Shown: positions 52,062-61,008 of the stretch, one piece after another
How the letters are laid out: every line of letters starts with the position of its first letter
How positions within the stretch are numbered: the stretch's first letter is position 1
Assembly (NCBI RefSeq): GCF_042678145.1
Contig: NZ_JBHUDG010000051.1
Coordinates: forward strand, 1 to 64,000
Reading direction: 5' to 3'
Source of the DNA: Pseudopedobacter beijingensis
GTDB taxonomy: Bacteria; Bacteroidota; Bacteroidia; Sphingobacteriales; Sphingobacteriaceae
Length of the DNA: 64,000 nucleotides
Notes under the pieces: model-generated
The model's database searches: none
The model's input: only the letters and a program-made list of their open reading frames with translations
Told to the model about the DNA's origin: nothing
Program-made: the position numbers and the translations under genes

Positions 52062-53255
52062 ATGGCAAATAAATTAAATATAGGCCTTTTTGGTTTTGGT
52101 GTTGTAGGACAAGGTTTGTACGACATTTCTATATCTAAGAATCTAAATTTCGAATTCAAAAAAATTGCAATAAAAGATTCTTCAAAAAAAAGAACATTAG
52201 CTGAAAGTCTTTTCACTACCGACAGGTGGGAAATTCTGAATGATCCGGATATAAACACAATAGTTGAGTTAATAAACGATGCCGATGCAGCTTATGAAAT
52301 TGTTACCGAAGCACTTAAAAGAGGGAAAAATGTAGTCTCAGCAAACAAAAAAATGATTGCCATCCATCTTAATGAGTTGGTAGAGCTTCAGCATACATAC
52401 GGTGCTTCCTTACTTTATGAAGGCTCTGTATGCGGCAGTATTCCTATTATCCGTAATCTGGAAGAATATTACGATAACGAGCTGTTATTTGCTATCAGTG
52501 GTATTTTCAATGGATCATCAAATTATATACTTTCTAAAGTATTTAATGAAAATCAATCGTACGATGCTGCTCTAAAAAAAGCCCAGGAACTGGGTTTCGC
52601 AGAAACCAACCCTATTCTTGATGTAGGCGGATATGATGCTAAATACAAAGTCGTTATTGCGGCTGCACATGCTTACGGTGTTTTTGTAAATCCTGATGAA
52701 GTATTGAATATTGGAATCCAGAATCTGAACGATATGGATTTAAAGTATGCCAAAGAAAAAGGACAAAAGATTAAATTGGTTCCTATTGCTAAAAAGATAA
52801 ATGATGAACATATTGGTATTTATGTTCTGCCTAAACTAATTTCCAAAGACAATTTTCTTTTCAATGTAGAGAATGAGTATAATGGCGTTAGTGTACAAGC
52901 TGCATTTGCAGATCAACAATTCTTTTTTGGTAAAGGTGCTGGTGGCCATCCTACCGGAGCTGCTGTTTTTTCAGATATATCTGCCTTAAGGTATGATTAC
53001 AGATATGAATACAAAAAAGCGAAACAAAGGTTAAACTTAACCCTAAACAATAACAAAGTTATAGAGGTTTATTTACGGTTTAACTCGCCTGAATTATTAG
53101 ATAAAATTAATTTTGTAGATATTTCTGAAAATTATATCTCTAAAAATTACCGTTATGTTGTAGGTACCATTACTGTTGATGAGATATTTAAAAAGAAAGA
53201 CCTGATTTTAGAAGATGGTGCCTTTATTGCCGAAACCAATACTGAATTAAAATAG
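52062..53255 (+). CDS. hom: Homoserine dehydrogenase, monofunctional
   Basis: A 397-residue NAD(P)-dependent enzyme that reduces aspartate semialdehyde to homoserine, feeding both MetX and threonine synthesis. 'GLFGFGVVGQGLYD' is the nucleotide-binding loop, 'SANKKMIAIH' holds the conserved Lys region, 'GIFNGSSNYIL' and 'GGYDAKYKVVI' form the substrate site with the catalytic Lys and Asp. There is no aspartokinase fusion and no clear C-terminal ACT domain. Starting 4 bp after metX, it is translationally coupled to it. The operon ends at a hairpin shared with the convergent sirtuin gene. Confidence 0.95.
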   Translation: MANKLNIGLFGFGVVGQGLYDISISKNLNFEFKKIAIKDSSKKRTLAESLFTTDRWEILNDPDINTIVELINDADAAYEIVTEALKRGKNVVSANKKMIAIHLNELVELQHTYGASLLYEGSVCGSIPIIRNLEEYYDNELLFAISGIFNGSSNYILSKVFNENQSYDAALKKAQELGFAETNPILDVGGYDAKYKVVIAAAHAYGVFVNPDEVLNIGIQNLNDMDLKYAKEKGQKIKLVPIAKKINDEHIGIYVLPKLISKDNFLFNVENEYNGVSVQAAFADQQFFFGKGAGGHPTGAAVFSDISALRYDYRYEYKKAKQRLNLTLNNNKVIEVYLRFNSPELLDKINFVDISENYISKNYRYVVGTITVDEIFKKKDLILEDGAFIAETNTELK

Positions 53256-53287
53256 GATTATCGTTCCTGCATTTTAATTATATAAAA

Positions 53288-53318
53288 ATAACGCAGCTTC
53301 AATAAAAAACTGCGTTAT
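53288..53318. terminator. Bidirectional hairpin between hom and sirtuin genes
   Basis: ATAACGCAG (53288-53296) pairs with CTGCGTTAT (53310-53318) across a 13-base A-rich loop. T- and A-rich flanks on either side could let it stop both convergent transcripts (hom from the left, sirtuin from the right). Confidence 0.65.
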
Positions 53319-53336
53319 TTCCCTTATTCTATTAAC

Positions 53337-54020
53337 TTATCTTAACAATTTTCCTACTAACTGAGGTACATTCTCCGCAGCTGTGCCTTGTAAAAAAGTA
53401 ACTTTATTATTTATCCGGACATCTGGCCTTTCGGGATCTACAATATACACTTCGGCTAAAGGATTTAAATAATCAAACAAGGTATTTGCAGGATACACAG
53501 CCAAAGAACTTCCTACAAGAATAACAATATCTGCTGTTGGCATTTCATGAATAGCTTTGGTCATCATAGGAACCGCTTCTCCAAACCAAACCACATGTGG
53601 TCTCAACTGACTTCCCAATCGGCATTTTTCGCCCATCTTAATTTCATATCCGTCTATAGGATATAATAATGCAGGATTTTTAGACGATTGAGCATATCTT
53701 ATCTCACCATGCAAATGCATCACATCTGTACTTCCGGCCCGTTCATGTAAATCGTCTATATTTTGCGTAATAATCAACACATTAAATTTTTCTTCAAGCT
53801 GTTTCAACGCTAAATGCGCTGCATTGGGCAATGCTTCAATAACACTTTTCCGTCTGTCATTATAAAATTGCTGAACCAGTTCCGAATTCTTATGCCAGGC
53901 CTCTGGCGTTGCTACCTCATAAATATCATATCCCTCCCACAAGCCATCGTTTCCTCTGAAAGTTTTTAGCCCACTCTCTGCACTAATTCCCGCACCTGTT
54001 AATACAATTATCTTTTTCAT
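53337..54020 (-). CDS. cobB: Sir2-type NAD-dependent protein deacylase, no zinc Cys set
   Basis: A 227-residue sirtuin that removes acyl groups from lysines using NAD. 'GAGISAESGLKTFR' and 'TQNIDDLHERAGS' (Asn87, Asp89) bind NAD; His104 in 'HLHGE' is the catalytic His. Tyr53 and Arg56 ('FYNDRR') match the Tyr-x-x-Arg pair of class III sirtuins, which prefer succinyl or malonyl lysine. The usual four zinc cysteines are absent (only one Cys in that region); I recall this as normal for bacteroidete homologs. The 'PHVVWFGEA' strand is intact. It converges on hom and lies apart from the operon upstream, being separated from it by a terminator. Confidence 0.95.
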   Translation of the reverse strand: MKKIIVLTGAGISAESGLKTFRGNDGLWEGYDIYEVATPEAWHKNSELVQQFYNDRRKSVIEALPNAAHLALKQLEEKFNVLIITQNIDDLHERAGSTDVMHLHGEIRYAQSSKNPALLYPIDGYEIKMGEKCRLGSQLRPHVVWFGEAVPMMTKAIHEMPTADIVILVGSSLAVYPANTLFDYLNPLAEVYIVDPERPDVRINNKVTFLQGTAAENVPQLVGKLLR

Positions 54021-54051
54021 AAAAATAAGCTGTGTATGTCAGATTTTATTA

Positions 54052-54093
54052 AAAACACAAAACGCTGATAATTATACCAGCGTTTTGTGTTTT
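54052..54093 (-). terminator. Terminator of the B12-uptake operon
   Basis: Perfect 16-base arms AAAACACAAAACGCTG (54052-54067) and CAGCGTTTTGTGTTTT (54078-54093) with a 10-base loop. On the minus strand the stem leads into TTTTT, 26 bp beyond the stop of the last operon gene. Confidence 0.8.
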
Positions 54094-54118
54094 ACCATTA
54101 TGTTAGATGCCTGTACTA

Positions 54119-54685
54119 TTAGGCATAAACTTCTTTTGAAGCTATAAACTTATGTTTCACCACCTCATACCCTCCATACATTAACAATGAGAATACAAGA
54201 TTACCAAATAGAAGATTTTTCTCAAATGGTATTGCTGCCACAAGTGCAGCGATATAACCTGAAAAATCTTTTGTATAAGGTCCACTCAACCATGGATGAA
54301 TATCCGTCAGTAACCAGTGTACCAACACACTCAGAACCGACACCAGGAACACATTTAATACATTAACCTTTTTTATACGGCTACCTAGATATACCATCAC
54401 TGCAAAGCTCAAATAAACCAATTCTATTCCTGAATAATATGGATTAAAAGAACCTGTATACTTGTGCATTAATAAAACATCACTTAATAACAGAACTGCT
54501 AAGGGTACTATAAAACTCTTACGCTTATCTTTAAAATAGGTACCTGCAAATAAAGCTATAGCTCCTACCGGAGTGAAATTTGCCCATGCATAATTCTCTC
54601 CCATATCCACAAACCTGAAAGATACAGCTATCAAGATAATAAGCAACAATAAGCCATTCTGAACTTGTATTTTATTAATTGACAT
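54119..54685 (-). CDS. DUF6580-like membrane protein, last gene of B12 operon
   Basis: A 188-residue inner-membrane protein with about six hydrophobic segments, similar to proteins named DUF6580 'putative transport protein'. 'NFTPVGAIALFAGTYF' followed by 'LAVLLLSDVLL' recalls substrate-binding S components of ECF transporters, which are of this size, though no energy-coupling genes are nearby. It follows the PKD lipoprotein by 98 bp on the same strand and is the final gene before a strong terminator. Context suggests cobalamin or a precursor as cargo, as an inner-membrane step or accessory; this is inference. No BtuC/BtuD/BtuF genes are visible in the window. Confidence 0.75.
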   Translation of the reverse strand: MSINKIQVQNGLLLLIILIAVSFRFVDMGENYAWANFTPVGAIALFAGTYFKDKRKSFIVPLAVLLLSDVLLMHKYTGSFNPYYSGIELVYLSFAVMVYLGSRIKKVNVLNVFLVSVLSVLVHWLLTDIHPWLSGPYTKDFSGYIAALVAAIPFEKNLLFGNLVFSLLMYGGYEVVKHKFIASKEVYA

Positions 54686-54783
54686 GATTATTCTATTTTT
54701 TTATCTGGCTATAAAGGTACAAATTTTATTATTTGACTGGAAAATCTAAATTTATTTCTATAGCTAAATTATCTACAACCGGA

Positions 54784-55872
54784 TTATTTCACCAAACTCA
54801 AATCAGCAATCCCTAATACTTCTGTAGAAAGCTCACCTAACCACCCCATATTCGCCTGTACCGCTGTCTGTACTTTTATAAAGTTTATTCCTTTCAGGAT
54901 TACTTTTTTACCATCTTTATCTACTGCATTACCGATATCTATTTTATCTCCACCAGACGTATTATCTGCATATCCAAAATCAAAAGGATAACTTTTTATA
55001 TTAGTAGGTATCGTATAATCAATATTTGTTGAAGGTAAAACAGAACCGGTAAGTGTATAAGTATCACCTTCCCATTCCGGATAATAAGATTGCGTATGAA
55101 AGGTATTTCTTTCTACATACCCTTCCCTATCCTTACTATCTGTCCACCTTACCTTATCTGTAACGGAATTAGGTTTATAATAGGTAACACTATAATTTCT
55201 CTCATACCCCGTTTTATTAAACTCACTTCCTGCCAGCTCATACCAGGTATCATCTGGTAAACCATTTCCATTATCATCACTCATTACCCAGATAACCCCT
55301 GGTTCAGAGAAAACATTCGAGGCATTATTATAGATAATGATATCATTGCCTTCTCCATTTTTCACAGTATGATCAAACCCCAATACAATATAGCCTCCAT
55401 AAGCTCCTAAAGTAACCATTCCTTTTTGCCCTAAAATACCTTGCGCACTAGCCAAATTACCTGGAGATTTATTGATAAACTGACCTGGAGCCGGTCTGTA
55501 TTCAAATAATTGAGTTACATAAGGATTATTAAAATCATAAGAAACAGTTATAATATACACTGTTTTAAACTCTTCTTTTGTAGTGTAGGCTCTATACTCT
55601 AAAGTATGAGGTCCTTTATCTTTAGAACTAAAAGAATAACTTCTTTCCTCGCTTACTACTTTATCGTTTAATTTCCATTCACTTTTAAACTCTCCTTCAT
55701 TTTGTGTTACAGCGGTGATGGTTAAAGTATCACCTGAATTTATCACAATACGATCTTCATTTACAGACATCTGTACCTTTAATGGTAATTGAACCATATC
55801 CGTTTCATTTTTATCACATGCCCACAATAGAGATACTATAGATAATAGACAAATTATATTCTTGATATTCAT
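54784..55872 (-). CDS. Surface lipoprotein with PKD-like domain, B12 operon
   Basis: A 362-residue lipoprotein (lipobox 'LLWACDK') with an N-terminal PKD/Ig-like domain (about 38-115, 'SGDTLTITAVTQNEGEFKSEWKLN') and a C-terminal region (about 120-362) seen in bacteroidete 'cell surface proteins' near BtuB genes ('YEYRPAPGQF'-like start, 'GGYIVLGFDH', 'WVMSDDNGNGLPDDTWYEL', 'GGDKIDIGNAV'). The latter includes an Asp/Asn-rich 'DDNGNGLPDD' loop that could bind calcium. It lies 6 bp after a BtuG-like gene. I infer an outer-surface role in capturing cobalamin or helping BtuB/BtuG; no enzyme motif is present. Confidence 0.82.
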   Translation of the reverse strand: MNIKNIICLLSIVSLLWACDKNETDMVQLPLKVQMSVNEDRIVINSGDTLTITAVTQNEGEFKSEWKLNDKVVSEERSYSFSSKDKGPHTLEYRAYTTKEEFKTVYIITVSYDFNNPYVTQLFEYRPAPGQFINKSPGNLASAQGILGQKGMVTLGAYGGYIVLGFDHTVKNGEGNDIIIYNNASNVFSEPGVIWVMSDDNGNGLPDDTWYELAGSEFNKTGYERNYSVTYYKPNSVTDKVRWTDSKDREGYVERNTFHTQSYYPEWEGDTYTLTGSVLPSTNIDYTIPTNIKSYPFDFGYADNTSGGDKIDIGNAVDKDGKKVILKGINFIKVQTAVQANMGWLGELSTEVLGIADLSLVK

Positions 55873-55878
55873 AATAGT

Positions 55879-57018
55879 TTATTTGTATAAATATTTAAAT
55901 GCAACTGATTTAGGAAAAGCCTGAGCTATAAAATCGAATTTTTTCTTACCATTTTTTTCAAAACAGATTACTTTACCTGCAGAAAAGTCCCCACTATCAG
56001 AAATGTAAACATTGTTACTTAATGCTTCTATAGTTAACTCATTGGTATAACCTATTGAGGTATTATCTTTAACAAAATCGACTCCTAAAGATCCATCAAA
56101 TACTGAGAATACTTTTAACACACCCTCTCCATAAGCATAAGTTAAACCATTATGAGAAGTCAAAGAAACAGCTTGTTTTCCTGAATTGTATTTATAGATA
56201 TCTTTTTTTGTATCTGTATTTACATCTATACGGGTTACGGATGCATTATTTTGAAACTCCCAGGTATCTGAATAAGTTCCCTGACTAGAAACAAACAAAT
56301 CACCTGTAGAGCTTAACGTTAAACCAGTTGGGTTTGTATCTACTTCTATGTCTCTAACTTTTGTGAATGTATTCAAATCAACCACTGAAACCACATTTGC
56401 TTTTCCTTCATAAAATGGATGTTTGGAATTCGCTACATATAATTTATTTTTAGCAATAACCAATTGCTCTAATCCTTTGCTTAACTGAACAGAAGCTTCT
56501 ATATTAAGAGAAGAAGTATCTATTTTACTTACCGAACCATCATAAGCAGAAACATAAGCTTTCCCTTTATCAAAGGTTATATATCTTGGCATTTTAGAAC
56601 TCGATGCTACATAAAAAACTATTCTTTTGATAGATTTACCTGTATTCAAATCCATTACATCTACATAAGAATTTTGGTCTCCTTCTGTTCCTGTTACCAC
56701 ACAATACAACTTACTTCCATAAGATTTAAGATAATTGGCATTTACACCCAAGGATTGTCCATTAACTTTTTTATAATAGTCTTGCTCTGTTAAATTATCT
56801 TTAATACTATAAAAAGTGATACTGCTTTCAGAAGCACCAATCTCTGAACTATATACACCTTCGTTTAAAACATAAACACCTATAGCTTCATGTTCTGTAA
56901 GAGGCTGTATCTGTATTACTGGTTCTTCATTATCCTTTTTACATGAACTAAAAAATAATGCAATACTTAAAAACGTATATGAGGTTATTTTTCTTATACG
57001 TAGAAATCTAGTTTCCAT
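55879..57018 (-). CDS. BtuG-like beta-propeller lipoprotein, copy 2
   Basis: A 379-residue lipoprotein (lipobox 'FFSSCKK') with a YncE/DUF5074-like seven-bladed propeller: repeated 'SKLYCVV', 'GKAYVSAYDGSVSKIDT', 'NKLYVANS', 'VSVVDLNTF' blades. It is homologous along its length to the next gene upstream, which is closer to the BtuG type of Bacteroides that binds cobalamin very tightly on top of BtuB. The intergenic distance on one side is 37 bp and on the other 6 bp, in one operon under a cobalamin riboswitch. The two copies may differ in corrinoid specificity, or one may be a spare. The ligand is inferred. Confidence 0.85.
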   Translation of the reverse strand: METRFLRIRKITSYTFLSIALFFSSCKKDNEEPVIQIQPLTEHEAIGVYVLNEGVYSSEIGASESSITFYSIKDNLTEQDYYKKVNGQSLGVNANYLKSYGSKLYCVVTGTEGDQNSYVDVMDLNTGKSIKRIVFYVASSSKMPRYITFDKGKAYVSAYDGSVSKIDTSSLNIEASVQLSKGLEQLVIAKNKLYVANSKHPFYEGKANVVSVVDLNTFTKVRDIEVDTNPTGLTLSSTGDLFVSSQGTYSDTWEFQNNASVTRIDVNTDTKKDIYKYNSGKQAVSLTSHNGLTYAYGEGVLKVFSVFDGSLGVDFVKDNTSIGYTNELTIEALSNNVYISDSGDFSAGKVICFEKNGKKKFDFIAQAFPKSVAFKYLYK

Positions 57019-57055
57019 AACTTATTTATTAAATTAATTGATGTGTGTAATATTA

Positions 57056-58207
57056 TTATTTATATACAAAAGCCATATGTGCCGGAATGTCTCCGGTGGT
57101 TACAGTCCATTTCTTTTTTCCTTCTTTGTTGAAACAGTATAAAGTACCCGGAGTAGTATAATTACCTGCATCGGTAAGATAAACTTCTTTCGTAAACGGA
57201 TTAATCGATATTCCGTATGGAATCTTTATTTCTGCATCTGTTCCGTCTGTAATAAAAGATTTTTGATTTAGTTCCTCTGTTTTAACATTTAAAGTTTTAT
57301 AACTCATTACTGTTTCGTGTGTGTTATAATTAAACTCTGAAGCATATAGATAAGCAACATCAGAATCATTGTCTATCCAAAGGTTACTGACGCCTATATC
57401 AAATGTTTTTTTAACCTGATCGGTTTGGGTATCTATTACGAATAATTTAGAAGGAATAGCATCATAATCTCCTCTCGAAGTGACGTAAATATCTCCATAT
57501 TTATCTTTTTTTAAGCGATGAAGATTAGGTGCAACCTCTATTCTTTTAATTTCTTTAAATGAAGTCAAATCTACCACAGAAACGGTTGTTTCGTAATTTT
57601 CAGGACTATACCCACCTGAATTAGCTACATATAAAAGATTATTTACTACAGTCAGTTCTTCTGGCTGTCTTCCTACAGTAACTTTTCTTGAAATTTTTAA
57701 AGTAGTAGTGTCTATTTCAGAAACACTACCCTCCGAAGCATTTGGGTTCCCTATTTCAGCCAGATAAGCACTCGCATAAGCTTTACCTTTATAGAAGGTT
57801 ATATATCTACAATTTACCAATTCTATTTGCGCCAGGCTTTTTCTTGTTTTAGCATCCAATACTTCTACCTTATTAGAGTTATTTACTACTACATATAATT
57901 TAGAACCATAAATACCAATATCATTACCCACATCTCCCAATCCTTTAGTTATGGTAGGATTTGCTTCTTCGTAAATATTCCTGCTGTATTTCCCCGTTGT
58001 AAAATCAAAATAATCCAGCGAAGCTTTATTCATGTACATGTTTCCTTCATTTAAAAGGTAAAAGCCTATTAAAGAAGAGGAAGGATCTTCCGGTGTTACC
58101 TGCTCTTCTTCTGAGGGTAATATTTTTGGATCTTTTCTACAAGATGCTACTGATAATACAGTTGCTATGGCACTAAAAAAACACAGATATCTAAAATAAT
58201 TTCTCAT
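57056..58207 (-). CDS. BtuG-like beta-propeller lipoprotein, copy 1
   Basis: A 383-residue surface lipoprotein (lipobox 'LSVASCRK') with a YncE-like beta-propeller. 'YLLNEGNMYMNKASLDYFD' opens the propeller and resembles Bacteroides BtuG, the protein that captures vitamin B12 with very high affinity and hands it to BtuB. Blades are marked by 'SKLYVVVNNS', 'GKAYASAYLA', 'NLLYVANSGG', 'VSVVDLTSF' and a final 'GTLYCFNKEGKKKW'. Its start overlaps the btuB stop by 4 bp (ATGA), implying coupled translation and a stoichiometric complex with the receptor. The call is stronger than for copy 2 because of its position. Confidence 0.9.
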   Translation of the reverse strand: MRNYFRYLCFFSAIATVLSVASCRKDPKILPSEEEQVTPEDPSSSLIGFYLLNEGNMYMNKASLDYFDFTTGKYSRNIYEEANPTITKGLGDVGNDIGIYGSKLYVVVNNSNKVEVLDAKTRKSLAQIELVNCRYITFYKGKAYASAYLAEIGNPNASEGSVSEIDTTTLKISRKVTVGRQPEELTVVNNLLYVANSGGYSPENYETTVSVVDLTSFKEIKRIEVAPNLHRLKKDKYGDIYVTSRGDYDAIPSKLFVIDTQTDQVKKTFDIGVSNLWIDNDSDVAYLYASEFNYNTHETVMSYKTLNVKTEELNQKSFITDGTDAEIKIPYGISINPFTKEVYLTDAGNYTTPGTLYCFNKEGKKKWTVTTGDIPAHMAFVYK

Positions 58208-60264
58208 AACTTACAACTTAGTGTGAATCGATAGTTTCTTCCTGGCATTGGAAAATTAGCTACAACATCATAATACTGGTTAAACAAATTATTCAGTTCG
58301 GCCGTTAATTTCAGTTCTTTATTTGATAACCTCATTTTATAAAAAGCAGAAAAATCATGGGTATACCAGGGTTCTACATAATTTACAGGTATAGATGCTT
58401 CCTGATTATAACGCTCTCCTGTATATATAAAACTGTAATTTATACCACCAGATTTAAGATAATCTATCCCTATTGTACATGTTCCACTATGTAGTGGTAT
58501 ATACGGAATCTGATTGTCATAATACTTACTGCTCTTATCTGTGATATCTGTAGCTTTCTGGTAAGTATAAGCCAAACCATTTGTTAAAGACAGTTTTGGA
58601 TTTAATTTCCAGTAGGTTTTAAGATTAACTTCCAATCCTCTTATATCTACCAGACCTAAGTTTCTCATACTCCATAAACCACTACTATTTCTGGGTTGGG
58701 CAATTATTTTATTTTTCACTTTATTGTAATAGGCATCTGTCTGTATTTCTATACCAGATAAACTGCTTTCGAAATAATTTTTAAAAAATGCAAATCCCAT
58801 ATCATACTGCTCGGTATATTCCGGTTTTAGTAGCCTATAACCTATTTGCGTAAAATATAAATCATTAAAAGTTGGCAGTCTGAAGATAGATTTATAAAAA
58901 CTTCTTAATCGAAAATCTATTTGTTGGAACGGTTGCCACGAAAACATTAAAGCAGGTGTAATTTTCTGTTTTTCCCCTGGTTTTGCTCCTGTTTCTACTT
59001 CGTCTTTTATCCACGTATTCAATGCATTTAACTGGATATCTAATTGACTAAATTTAAATTGGGTAGCAACAGCTGCTAATATACTATACCTATCCGGGTA
59101 GGGAAAATTCACCAAATTAGCATTCATGGTATTGTATCTATAGTCCATAGAAAAGGCTATATCCCAAAAAGGACGAAGCCTATAACGATTGGCGAATGAA
59201 AGGTATGCCTCCTTTTCTTTATAAACATTTTGCAAAAAACCATCATCTTTGGTTATCTCCGGATCAAGGTACCTCATATAATCGTCAGCATATTTTGCAT
59301 TTAACAAAATGCTGTATCTTTTATTGATATGATAAGTAAGTGCCGATTGTACAAACAGGTTTTTATCCCATAAACGTTGAGAATAATCAAATTTATTACT
59401 CACTACGGCCCCTGGAAGCCCCCTTTCCGAATCGTAAGCATAAAGTTTCACATTCCATTCCCCCTCGTTTTTGAAACGACCATGCAATCCGGTCTCTATG
59501 CGCAAACTATTAATATCTCCATTGCTTCTAACAGCTGTTGTATCATAAGTCCCGTTAGTATACCGGAATTTATATTTCCCATTTGCACTTGAGAAAGAGG
59601 TATTCAAATGCATTGCAATATTATCACTCAATTTATATTGCAGTAACAGCGACGGATTTATCAATCCAAAAGAACCTGCTTTTACATTAAATTGTGTATT
59701 CAGTTTTTTTCCTTCTATAAACTGAGGGGTCTTACTTTTTAAGAATATTGAACTGGCAGATGCAAAGCTTCCTGCCGACTGCAAAATCTCACTCTTTTGT
59801 CCATTATATAAAGCTATTTCTTCCAGATTCTCCAAAGAAAATCTTCCCAAATCAACCTGTCCGTTTTGTGCATTTCCCAGCTGTACACCATCGTAAAAAA
59901 CGGCAGTGTGCTGTGTTCCCATACTTCTGACATTGATGGTTTTCAACCCACCTATACCACCGTAATCTTTCAGCTGCACTCCTGAAAAATGCTTTATCGC
60001 ATCAGCTACCGAAATACTGTTTAACCTTTCTAACTCTTCTCCTTTTAAGATCTGAACAGGTGCTGGCGACAAAAGCTGCAAATGTTTACTGGTATTTACA
60101 ATAACCTCTTTAAGAAATTGTGATTTTAATGTATCAGTACGGAATACTGTGTTTGCTGATGTTTGTGCGATAACAGGTTTATACAAAAAAGAAATAGTCA
60201 AAAACAGCAGAGATGCTTTCGAATCTTTTATGGTAAACCGTCTGTTTTGTTTTTCAAATAACAT
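58204..60264 (-). CDS. btuB: TonB-dependent receptor, BtuB-type (cobalamin)
   Basis: A 686-residue outer-membrane receptor. After a signal peptide (about 1-33) a TonB-box-like stretch ('LKEVIVNT', about 51-58) precedes the plug ('VADAIKHFSGVQLKDYGGIG', 'VRSMGTQHTAVFYDGVQL') and the barrel, which ends 'PGRNYRFTLSCKL'. Size and the absence of an STN or carboxypeptidase-like domain fit vitamin B12 receptors and not SusC proteins. The cobalamin riboswitch 120 bp upstream and the BtuG-like genes downstream identify the ligand. It takes cobalamin from BtuG across the outer membrane using TonB energy. Confidence 0.94.
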   Translation of the reverse strand: MLFEKQNRRFTIKDSKASLLFLTISFLYKPVIAQTSANTVFRTDTLKSQFLKEVIVNTSKHLQLLSPAPVQILKGEELERLNSISVADAIKHFSGVQLKDYGGIGGLKTINVRSMGTQHTAVFYDGVQLGNAQNGQVDLGRFSLENLEEIALYNGQKSEILQSAGSFASASSIFLKSKTPQFIEGKKLNTQFNVKAGSFGLINPSLLLQYKLSDNIAMHLNTSFSSANGKYKFRYTNGTYDTTAVRSNGDINSLRIETGLHGRFKNEGEWNVKLYAYDSERGLPGAVVSNKFDYSQRLWDKNLFVQSALTYHINKRYSILLNAKYADDYMRYLDPEITKDDGFLQNVYKEKEAYLSFANRYRLRPFWDIAFSMDYRYNTMNANLVNFPYPDRYSILAAVATQFKFSQLDIQLNALNTWIKDEVETGAKPGEKQKITPALMFSWQPFQQIDFRLRSFYKSIFRLPTFNDLYFTQIGYRLLKPEYTEQYDMGFAFFKNYFESSLSGIEIQTDAYYNKVKNKIIAQPRNSSGLWSMRNLGLVDIRGLEVNLKTYWKLNPKLSLTNGLAYTYQKATDITDKSSKYYDNQIPYIPLHSGTCTIGIDYLKSGGINYSFIYTGERYNQEASIPVNYVEPWYTHDFSAFYKMRLSNKELKLTAELNNLFNQYYDVVANFPMPGRNYRFTLSCKL

Positions 60265-60382
60265 AACAATAGCAAAAATTGCAAAATAGCAACAGCGGAA
60301 TTACTTAATAAATGGAAATACGCCTAAAAGACAAGAGTACTTTCATTCAAAAGCTTCAATCCACGAAAGCTATGAATATTAT

Positions 60383-60560
60383 ACTAAGGCAGGTATTCTG
60401 ACTCATTCCCTTTTTTCTCGCCTTCCCATCCCAAAACAGAGGAACAGTGACTTTAAAGAATAGAAAAAAGTTTAAAAGAACTTACAGCTGCGGGACAGTT
60501 TTGGATTTTCACCAAATTCCCTTTTAATCTAAAAACTTTTATAAAAGCTTTTAAAACCTT
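60383..60560 (-). promoter_or_regulatory. Cobalamin (B12) riboswitch
   Basis: On the minus strand the core reads GGGAATTTGGTGAAAATCC, then CTGTCCCGCAGCTGTAAG, a CACTG element, and the 3' B12-box GAGTCAGAATACCTGCCTT (complement of 60386-60404). These are the conserved blocks of the AdoCbl-type aptamer in the right order. It lies about 120 bases before btuB and ahead of the promoter at 60569-60599. When cobalamin is plentiful it should shut down the receptor and lipoprotein operon. Confidence 0.93.
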
Positions 60561-60568
60561 AGAAAGTG

Positions 60569-60599
60569 CAAATGTATAGTTTTAAGCTAAGCATTTCAA
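60569..60599 (-). promoter_or_regulatory. Promoter of the B12-uptake operon
   Basis: On the minus strand, TTG (complement of 60597-60599) and TACATTTG (complement of 60569-60576) are separated by 20 bp, matching the Bacteroidota -33/-7 consensus. Transcription would start just before the cobalamin aptamer. Confidence 0.75.
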
Positions 60600-60689
60600 A
60601 AAATATTCTTTTATGACAAACTATTTTATATTCTGGCATAATTATAGGATGTATTCTAACTGAAATGTAGGACGTAAATATTTGTCGAT

Positions 60690-60962
60690 ATGAAAACACT
60701 ACAAAGAACGGGATTAGCTGGCGCTGGAAAAGGTAGCGGTGCTAAATTAAACAGAGAAATTGAAGAGGTAAAAAATAGAGTTAGCAAAAGAATAGACAAA
60801 AACAGAATAAAAACTAATCTGCTTTACTTCTTTTCAATCACAAGTATTGTTTTATGGATGATTTCTCTTAAAATGCTCCCTTTTGGAGATACTCTGCAAT
60901 TTCTGTTTGGCGCTATGGTTTTATCAGTAAATGTCCTGATTTTTAAATACACTAAAATTTAA
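60690..60962 (+). CDS. Small membrane protein of unknown function, 90 aa
   Basis: A 90-residue protein. A basic, glycine-rich N-terminus ('LAGAGKGSGAKLNREIEEVKNRV') is followed by two hydrophobic segments (about 44-61 and 69-86), so it is probably an inner-membrane hairpin with the charged end in the cytosol. I recognise no family. It is divergent from the B12 operon and 46 bp before the YchJ gene, which has its own promoter-like element. Codon usage resembles its neighbours, supporting a real gene. Confidence 0.6.
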   Translation: MKTLQRTGLAGAGKGSGAKLNREIEEVKNRVSKRIDKNRIKTNLLYFFSITSIVLWMISLKMLPFGDTLQFLFGAMVLSVNVLIFKYTKI

Positions 60963-60974
60963 ATCAGATATTTA

Positions 60975-60982
60975 TATTTTTG
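60975..60982 (+). promoter_or_regulatory. -7 element for the YchJ-family gene
   Basis: TATTTTTG fits TAnnTTTG, 26 bp before the ATG. No -33 element is obvious. Confidence 0.4.
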
Positions 60983-61008
60983 GATTAGTTTTTTAATATT
61001 ACTGATCC

